Source of the DNA: DAOUJH01 sp965248955
GTDB lineage: Bacteria; Chloroflexota; Dehalococcoidia; Lucifugimonadales; QGNO01
Assembly (NCBI GenBank): GCA_965248955.1
Contig: OZ252212.1
Location: 186,001-250,000 of the forward strand
Length of the DNA stretch: 64,000 nt
Reading direction: 5' to 3'
Shown in pieces: positions 59,162-64,000 of the stretch. The notes beneath the pieces are model-generated. The model saw only the letters and a list, made by a program, of their open reading frames with translations, was not told the DNA's origin and ran no database searches. The translations under genes and the position numbers were made by a program. Position 1 is the stretch's first letter; each line of letters begins with the position of its first letter.

Positions 59162-60358
59162 CTAGTCATCCTCATCGGGCAGGACAGCCACTCCGGGCAG
59201 CTCTTTGCCTTCCATCAGTTCCAATGATGCGCCGCCTCCCGTGGAAACGTGGCTAACCCTGGAAGCAAGTCCAAGCGCCGAAACGGCTTCGGCGGTTGAA
59301 CCTCCCCCCAGAACGGTGATTGCGTTTTTCAGGTTTGCAATAGCCTGAGCCATGGCCCGGGTGCCTTTGCTGAAGGCTTCCCATTCAAAGACGCCCATGG
59401 GGCCGTTCCAGATGACGGTTGAACAGCCGTCCAAGCCCTGCGTGAAGGATTCAACTGTGCCGGGGCCTATGTCCATGATGAAGCTATTGGGCGGCACCCG
59501 GTTGTACGGTACGATTTGGGCGGAAGCGTGCTCATCGAAGGCGTCCGCGGTTACAAAATCCAACGGCAGGAACACCTGCGCCCTCTGCCTTTCGGCGCTG
59601 CTCAGAATATCCAAGGTGGTCTGGAAGCTGTCCGCCTCCACCGGAGAGCGGCCGGATTCGTAACCCTGGGCGCCAAGGAACGTAGCGGCCATGCCGCCGC
59701 CAATGAACAATCGATCAACGCGGCTCACCAGGTTGTGCAACACGGCTATCTTGTCGCTGACTTTAGCGCCTCCCATAACCGCGGCAAGAGGCCGCAGCGG
59801 GCGGTCAAGGGCTTTGCCAAGCATTTTCAACTCGCGATTCATCTGGATACCCGCCGCAGCGGGCAGGAACCGCGTGACGGCGTGAATGGAGGCGTGGGCA
59901 CGGTGAGCAGCGCCAAACGCATCATCCACGTAAACGTCAGCTAGGGAAGCCAGTGACCTGGCGAATTCAGGGTCGTTCTTCTCCTCTCCTGCATGGAAGC
60001 GCAGGTTTTCCAGCAAGAGCACATCGCCCGGTTTCAACTCACGAGCAGCCTCTTCCACTTCAGGGCCTATGCAGTCTTTAACGTACTTCACAGGCCTGCC
60101 CAGAAGTTTCATCAAGCGATCGGCCACCGGAGCCAGGCGCATTTCCTCCACCACCTGTCCTTTGGGCCGTCCAAGATGGGAGCAGAGAATGATGCTGGCG
60201 CCGTGTTCCTTCAGATAATCGATCGTGGGAAGCGTAGCCTTGATTCTACCGTCGTCCGCAATCTGCGTTGCGCCGGGGACGAAGGTGACGTTAAGGTCGG
60301 CGCGCAGTAGAACGCGCTTCCCGGATACATCCATCTGTCGCACCGTCTTCTTAGGCAA
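59162..60358 (-). CDS. pgk: Phosphoglycerate kinase
   Basis: This 398-residue kinase makes ATP from 1,3-bisphosphoglycerate. It shows KRVLLRADLNV, the substrate-binding HLGRPKG, LLLENLRFHAGEE, DDAFGAAHRAHAS, and the nucleotide-binding GGAKVSDK and WNGPMGVFE. The length is normal. It sits upstream of apgM with no gap, and 24 bp after the polyprenyl synthase gene. Confidence 0.97.
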   Translation of the reverse strand: MPKKTVRQMDVSGKRVLLRADLNVTFVPGATQIADDGRIKATLPTIDYLKEHGASIILCSHLGRPKGQVVEEMRLAPVADRLMKLLGRPVKYVKDCIGPEVEEAARELKPGDVLLLENLRFHAGEEKNDPEFARSLASLADVYVDDAFGAAHRAHASIHAVTRFLPAAAGIQMNRELKMLGKALDRPLRPLAAVMGGAKVSDKIAVLHNLVSRVDRLFIGGGMAATFLGAQGYESGRSPVEADSFQTTLDILSSAERQRAQVFLPLDFVTADAFDEHASAQIVPYNRVPPNSFIMDIGPGTVESFTQGLDGCSTVIWNGPMGVFEWEAFSKGTRAMAQAIANLKNAITVLGGGSTAEAVSALGLASRVSHVSTGGGASLELMEGKELPGVAVLPDEDD

Positions 60359-60382
60359 GGCTTATCTCCATCACCCGTTTCA

Positions 60383-61390
60383 TTATTCCCTGAGAGCCAG
60401 CCAGGCTGCAATAGACCTCAGGTCCCCCACGCCGGCTAACCCCAATTCTTCTAAGCCAGCAACCGCCTGGCTGTACAGCTCATGAACTTTGACTAGCGCG
60501 GCGTCGCCAGCTTTCAGTTCGTCCAGAACAGTCACCAGATGCTCCAGGTCCGGTGGTTCCAATACGCGCTTTAAGAACAACGTTCCAAGCTCTCGCTTCA
60601 GCCTTATTTCCGCCTGCTCCAAGGCGTAGAGAACGGGGTAGCCCTTCTTCTTGTTCAGCAGATCAGCGCCCCTTGGCCTGCCGGAAATAGGCCGGCCCCA
60701 AAGCATCTGTATATCCTCCTGAATTTGAAAGGCTACGCCTATTTCTTCACCGAACTCTCTGAAAGCCCTGCTCTGTTCCTCGGTGGCTCCTCCGCACAAG
60801 GCACCCAGCTCCAGGGCAGCCCCCATGAGCGCGCCAACCTTTTCCCGCGCCATTTCAAGGTATGCCTCTAGCAGGATATCCACCCTTTCCTGGTAGACCA
60901 TATCTTGGTGCAATCCCTCCAGCATACGCAACGACGCCTTGTCCAAAATGTTGACCATACCCAGGATTTCGTGCGGCGGCATACGTCCTTCTAGAAGCTG
61001 CATTAGGCGCAGCCTCGCCATGGCATGGAAGCCGTCCCCGGCATTTATAGCTTGCGCCGGCCCCCAAATCCACCAGAGGGTGGAACGACCATACCGTTCC
61101 GGGATCCCGTCCTGTATGTCGGAGTGGACTTGCACGAACTGGTTGAGCATCTCCACGGCCACACCTGCCGGAGCCGCCCGGTCCGTGGATCCGCCAACGG
61201 CCTCACAGGCCGCCAAAGTCAGGCTAGCGTGCAGCCTTGTCTGAGCAACCGGCGAAGGCAGCTCCAAGCCGGCTTCGTCAAGCCAGCCCAGTTGATATCC
61301 CATGAGCCGGTACAGCGGAAAGCTGTTTTCGGAGAACAGATCGCGCAGTGCCCGGTCGGCGCGGGATGAGTAAGGCTGGAGAACCATCAT
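60383..61390 (-). CDS. Polyprenyl synthetase-family protein with divergent Asp-rich motifs
   Basis: This 335-residue all-helical isoprenoid chain synthase-like protein makes, if active, allylic polyprenyl diphosphates for quinones or carotenoids. The first aspartate-rich motif reads HSDIQDG in place of the usual HDDxxDxD, and the second reads QEDIQMLWG in place of QxxDDxxD. Several Mg-binding aspartates are therefore missing. The DLLNKKKGYPVLYAL region keeps the conserved lysines. The start at 61390 overlaps the upstream stop; a TTG at 61405 is less likely. Confidence 0.82.
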   Translation of the reverse strand: MMVLQPYSSRADRALRDLFSENSFPLYRLMGYQLGWLDEAGLELPSPVAQTRLHASLTLAACEAVGGSTDRAAPAGVAVEMLNQFVQVHSDIQDGIPERYGRSTLWWIWGPAQAINAGDGFHAMARLRLMQLLEGRMPPHEILGMVNILDKASLRMLEGLHQDMVYQERVDILLEAYLEMAREKVGALMGAALELGALCGGATEEQSRAFREFGEEIGVAFQIQEDIQMLWGRPISGRPRGADLLNKKKGYPVLYALEQAEIRLKRELGTLFLKRVLEPPDLEHLVTVLDELKAGDAALVKVHELYSQAVAGLEELGLAGVGDLRSIAAWLALRE

Positions 61391-62010
61391 TGCACGCCTG
61401 GGCAAACGGTTTGGATTTCCCCAAGTGAGACAGCGCCGAACCTGAGGACTCTAGGTGTGGTACCGGTTAAATCAAGAATCGTAGACTGGATGCCCAGTGA
61501 GGGGAAGCCGTCTATGACCAAATCAATAAGACCGTCCAACTGTTCCCTCACCTGTACGGCGGAAGAAGCAGGCATGGCGCCGGTGCGGTTGGCGCTCGTC
61601 CCTATGATAGGCCCGCCCACTCCTTCAGAAAGAGCGCGCGGTACCGGATGATTGGGAACTCGCACCGCTACCGAGGAGCGGCCGCCGGACACCAGGTCGG
61701 ATACGGCGGCTGATTTAGTCATCACCAGGGTTAAAGCGCCCGGCCAGAAACGCTCCATCAACGCCTTGGCCGCTGGATGCACCTCTCTCACTATCGGAGT
61801 CAGCATGTCTGCCCGGGACAACAGGAGCGGCAAGCCCATGGATTCAGCCCTGCCCTTAGCGTTGATCACTCGCTGAACAGCCATGTCGTCCGACAGACCG
61901 GCGCCCAAGCCGTAGACTGTATCGGTAGGATAGGCAACAACGCCGCCTTTACGGAGGACCTCTATCCCCTGCTCTACTTCACGTAGAACCGTAGAAGCAA
62001 GCGATTCCAA
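61387..62010 (-). CDS. Threonylcarbamoyl-AMP synthase (TsaC/Sua5/YrdC family)
   Basis: This 207-residue YrdC-domain enzyme makes threonylcarbamoyl-AMP for the t6A37 tRNA modification. VVAYPTDTVYGLGAGL binds the substrates, with AKGRAESMGLPLLL, WPGALTLVM, VAVRVPNHP and GPIIGTSANRTG following in family order. The C-terminal Sua5 extension is absent, so it is the short form. It heads the long minus-strand operon. Confidence 0.94.
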   Translation of the reverse strand: MESLASTVLREVEQGIEVLRKGGVVAYPTDTVYGLGAGLSDDMAVQRVINAKGRAESMGLPLLLSRADMLTPIVREVHPAAKALMERFWPGALTLVMTKSAAVSDLVSGGRSSVAVRVPNHPVPRALSEGVGGPIIGTSANRTGAMPASSAVQVREQLDGLIDLVIDGFPSLGIQSTILDLTGTTPRVLRFGAVSLGEIQTVCPGVQ

Positions 62011-62075
62011 AAAACTGTTCGTCGAATGGCCCAGATGAAACCCCGTTATTTACTGTTCCAGAACTGCCTTGACCG

Positions 62076-62084
62076 AGTATAGCA
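62076..62084 (-). promoter_or_regulatory. Extended -10 promoter for the tsaC-hflX operon
   Basis: On the minus strand TGC-TATACT (62084-62076) is an extended -10 element, about 65 bp before the tsaC-like start. No good -35 lies at the right spacing, as is common for extended -10 promoters. Confidence 0.5.
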
Positions 62085-62143
62085 CAGGTGTTACGCTCAA
62101 TTTAGTCTGTATTGGTCCTAACAACGGAGGGTTGGACCTGGAC

Positions 62144-63805
62144 ATGGAACAAGAAATTCCGCCTTCTCGACGGGTATCCACTAGCGACGACGTTGAGGTC
62201 TCCACCTACCTGGAGATCGCTAAAGAGAAGCGAGGACAACAGCCTCTTCCTGGGGGAACGCCGCAAATACAGGAGGAGGCTGTTGTCATTGTAGACTTCG
62301 GCTCACAATACAGCAGATTGATTGCGCGTAGAGTACGGGAGTGCCACGTCTACTGCGAGATAGTATCTCACAACGCGGACTGGGATGACGTCTGTAAGAT
62401 CAACCCAAAGGGGATCATCCTTTCCGGAGGCCCCGCCAGCGTTTATGAAGAAGGCGCACCGCTTGCCCCGCTGTGGGTATACGACAGCGGCCTGCCTGTA
62501 TTGGGCATCTGCTACGGGATGCAGGTGCTGACTCACCAGCTGGGCGGCAAGGTGGTCCAGGCAAAGGAGCGTGAGTACGGCCATGCAGTCCTGCACCAGA
62601 ACGTTTCCAACTCGCTCTTTGCCAATATGCCTCCAAGCATGCCCGTATGGATGAGCCACGGAGACCAGATAGCGGAACTGCCGCCGGGGTTCAGATCGTT
62701 GGCATATACGGACAACTCCCCCGTGGCCGTCATGGGCACCGACAGCATAATAGGCCTCCAGTTCCATCCCGAAGTGGTGCACACGCCGCAAGGAAAAGAC
62801 CTGCTGGCCAACTTCCTTTATGAAATATGCGGCTGCCAGGGTCTGTGGACACCTGAGAACTTCGTAACCCGCTCCATAGAACGCATCAAAGAGCGGGTGG
62901 GCAGCGGCAAAGTCATCTGCGCCCTCTCCGGAGGGGTAGACTCGGCTGTAGCCGCGGTGCTGCTTCATAGAGCCGTGGGCAACCAACTCACCTGTATCTT
63001 CGTCAACAACGGACTCATGCGCCGTGAAGAGCCCGAACGCGTCCTAAAGGTATTCGAAAGGAACCTGGGCCTCAACCTAATCTACGTAGACGCGGAGGAG
63101 CGCTTCCTCGGCAAGCTTGCCGGCGTAACCGACCCTGAAAGAAAGCGCCACGTCATAGGCGAAGAGTTCATACACGTTTTTGAAGATGTCGCCGCTGAAC
63201 GACTGGGCGAGGTGCAGTTCCTTGCCCAGGGAACCCTCTATCCGGACGTTATAGAAAGCCAGACGGACGAAAACGCTGCCTCTGCAAAGATAAAGACGCA
63301 TCACAACGTGGGCGGGCTTCCTTCCACCATGGCTCTTGAGCTGGTAGAGCCCTTGAGATACCTGTTCAAAGATGAGGTTAGGGAGGCCGGTCTGACCTTG
63401 AGCTTGCCCGAAGAGATGGTGCATCGCCAGCCCTTCCCCGGCCCCGGTCTAGCCATACGCATACTGGGTGAGGTGACCAAGGAAAAATTGGAGGTGCTGC
63501 GGGCCTGCGATTGGATAGTGATGGACGAGATCAAGGGGGCCAATCTATACAGGGAGCTCTGGCAAAGCTTTGCCGTGCTTACCGACGCCCGCAGCGTTGG
63601 CGTCATGGGCGATTTCAGGACGTACGGATACGCCGTAGCCGTACGCGCCGTGACCAGCCAGGACGCCATGACCGCGGACTGGGCCAGGCTTCCTTATGAA
63701 GTCCTTGCCAAGATATCCAACCGCATCGTGAATGAAGTGCCTCAAGTGAACCGCGTGGTGTACGACATAACCAGCAAACCACCCGGAACGATCGAGTGGG
63801 AGTAA
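62144..63805 (+). CDS. guaA: GMP synthase (glutamine-hydrolysing)
   Basis: This 553-residue enzyme converts XMP to GMP. The class I glutamine amidotransferase domain (about 48-235) has the Cys in GICYGMQVL and the His/Glu in LQFHPEVVH. The ATP-pyrophosphatase domain has ALSGGVDSAV, and the C-terminal dimerisation domain ends KPPGTIEWE. The amidotransferase domain begins only about 48 residues in; the extra N-terminal stretch is polar and unlike the family. The frame opens at TTG 62069, but ATG 62144, with GGAGG 13 bp upstream, avoids the divergent promoter. Confidence 0.93.
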   Translation: MEQEIPPSRRVSTSDDVEVSTYLEIAKEKRGQQPLPGGTPQIQEEAVVIVDFGSQYSRLIARRVRECHVYCEIVSHNADWDDVCKINPKGIILSGGPASVYEEGAPLAPLWVYDSGLPVLGICYGMQVLTHQLGGKVVQAKEREYGHAVLHQNVSNSLFANMPPSMPVWMSHGDQIAELPPGFRSLAYTDNSPVAVMGTDSIIGLQFHPEVVHTPQGKDLLANFLYEICGCQGLWTPENFVTRSIERIKERVGSGKVICALSGGVDSAVAAVLLHRAVGNQLTCIFVNNGLMRREEPERVLKVFERNLGLNLIYVDAEERFLGKLAGVTDPERKRHVIGEEFIHVFEDVAAERLGEVQFLAQGTLYPDVIESQTDENAASAKIKTHHNVGGLPSTMALELVEPLRYLFKDEVREAGLTLSLPEEMVHRQPFPGPGLAIRILGEVTKEKLEVLRACDWIVMDEIKGANLYRELWQSFAVLTDARSVGVMGDFRTYGYAVAVRAVTSQDAMTADWARLPYEVLAKISNRIVNEVPQVNRVVYDITSKPPGTIEWE

Positions 63806-64000
63806 TGAGGCTTCTCGTCATTGGAAACGGTGCTAGAGAGCACGCTATTGCCTGGAAGCTACGGCAGAGTCCGCAGGTTGATGAGATCCTGATTGCCCCG
63901 GGCAACGCCGGTACGGCGCAGCTGGGCAGCAACCTACCCCTACAGGCAACGGACGCAGCAGGTCTGGCGGAAGCCGCCAAACGGCACAGCGTAGACCTCA
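63805..64000 (+). CDS. purD: Phosphoribosylamine-glycine ligase, N-terminal part (window edge)
   Basis: This is the first 65 codons of PurD, which joins glycine to phosphoribosylamine in purine synthesis. MRLLVIGNGAREHAIAWKL and IAPGNAGTAQLG are the conserved N-terminal Rossmann features. The ATG overlaps the guaA stop (TAATG), so the two purine genes are translationally coupled. The remainder is beyond the window. Confidence 0.93.
   Translation, partial: MRLLVIGNGAREHAIAWKLRQSPQVDEILIAPGNAGTAQLGSNLPLQATDAAGLAEAAKRHSVDL

Overview
The window is 64 kb of dense bacterial chromosome. It has about 52 protein genes, one tmRNA, no rRNA or tRNA that I could find, no CRISPR array and no transposase. 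The gene content suggests an aerobic or microaerobic member of the Chloroflexota, possibly the Dehalococcoidia/SAR202 side. The clues are an alternative complex III (ACIII) cluster, cytochrome c maturation genes, an LL-diaminopimelate aminotransferase next to dapF, archaeal-type phosphoglycerate mutase (apgM), bacterial NHEJ (Ku plus three-domain LigD), and frequent TTG/GTG starts. The lineage is an inference; no marker phylogeny could be run.

Layout. 1-3.9 kb (minus): a peptide-type ABC transporter (substrate-binding lipoprotein and the start of a DppB-like permease) with archease and rtcB inserted between its genes. 4.0-5.05 kb: a membrane protein plus winged-helix regulator cassette, with a near-consensus promoter covered by a 19-bp palindrome. 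5.2-11.2 kb: NuoE/NuoF/FdhA-like subunits and a ferredoxin-NADP reductase-like flavoprotein, predicted to form a soluble pyridine-nucleotide oxidoreductase. 11.3-17.9 kb: mutS and mutL, separated by a YdeI-like gene and a two-gene cassette (DUF7666-like protein and HAD-like protein) with its own promoter. 18.0-18.4 kb: a VOC gene broken by one amber codon. 18.6-22.3 kb: a ferric-iron ABC transporter.

22.6-30.9 kb: ACIII, comprising a pentaheme cytochrome, a split ActB, two NrfD-like membrane subunits, ActD and a monoheme cytochrome. 31.0-35.8 kb: cytochrome c assembly (CcmH, CcmF, CcmI-like, a carboxypeptidase-regulatory-like protein, a ResA/CcmG thioredoxin), which would supply heme-loaded ACIII subunits. 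35.9-41.8 kb: the phosphate regulon (phoB-phoR, then pstC-pstA-pstB-phoU behind an 11-bp-periodic Pho box), without a pstS. 41.8-48.8 kb: the NHEJ region, with a predicted PD-(D/E)XK/RNase H-like nuclease, a DUF72 protein and LigD on the minus strand and Ku on the plus strand across a repeat-bearing spacer. 48.9-51.2 kb: ctpA-smpB-ssrA, linking a processing protease to trans-translation.

51.3-52.75 kb: citrate synthase behind a structured leader. 62.0 down to 52.9 kb (minus): one long probable operon, tsaC-like, polyprenyl synthase, pgk, apgM, tpiA, miaA, dapF, dapL-like, hflX, mixing lower glycolysis, lysine/cell-wall precursor synthesis and tRNA modification. 62.1-64.0 kb (plus): guaA and the start of purD. 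Most of the window is housekeeping. The best candidates for something undescribed are the electron-transfer module at 5.2-11.2 kb, the nuclease-DUF72-LigD operon, and the RtcB/archease pair inside an ABC transporter operon.
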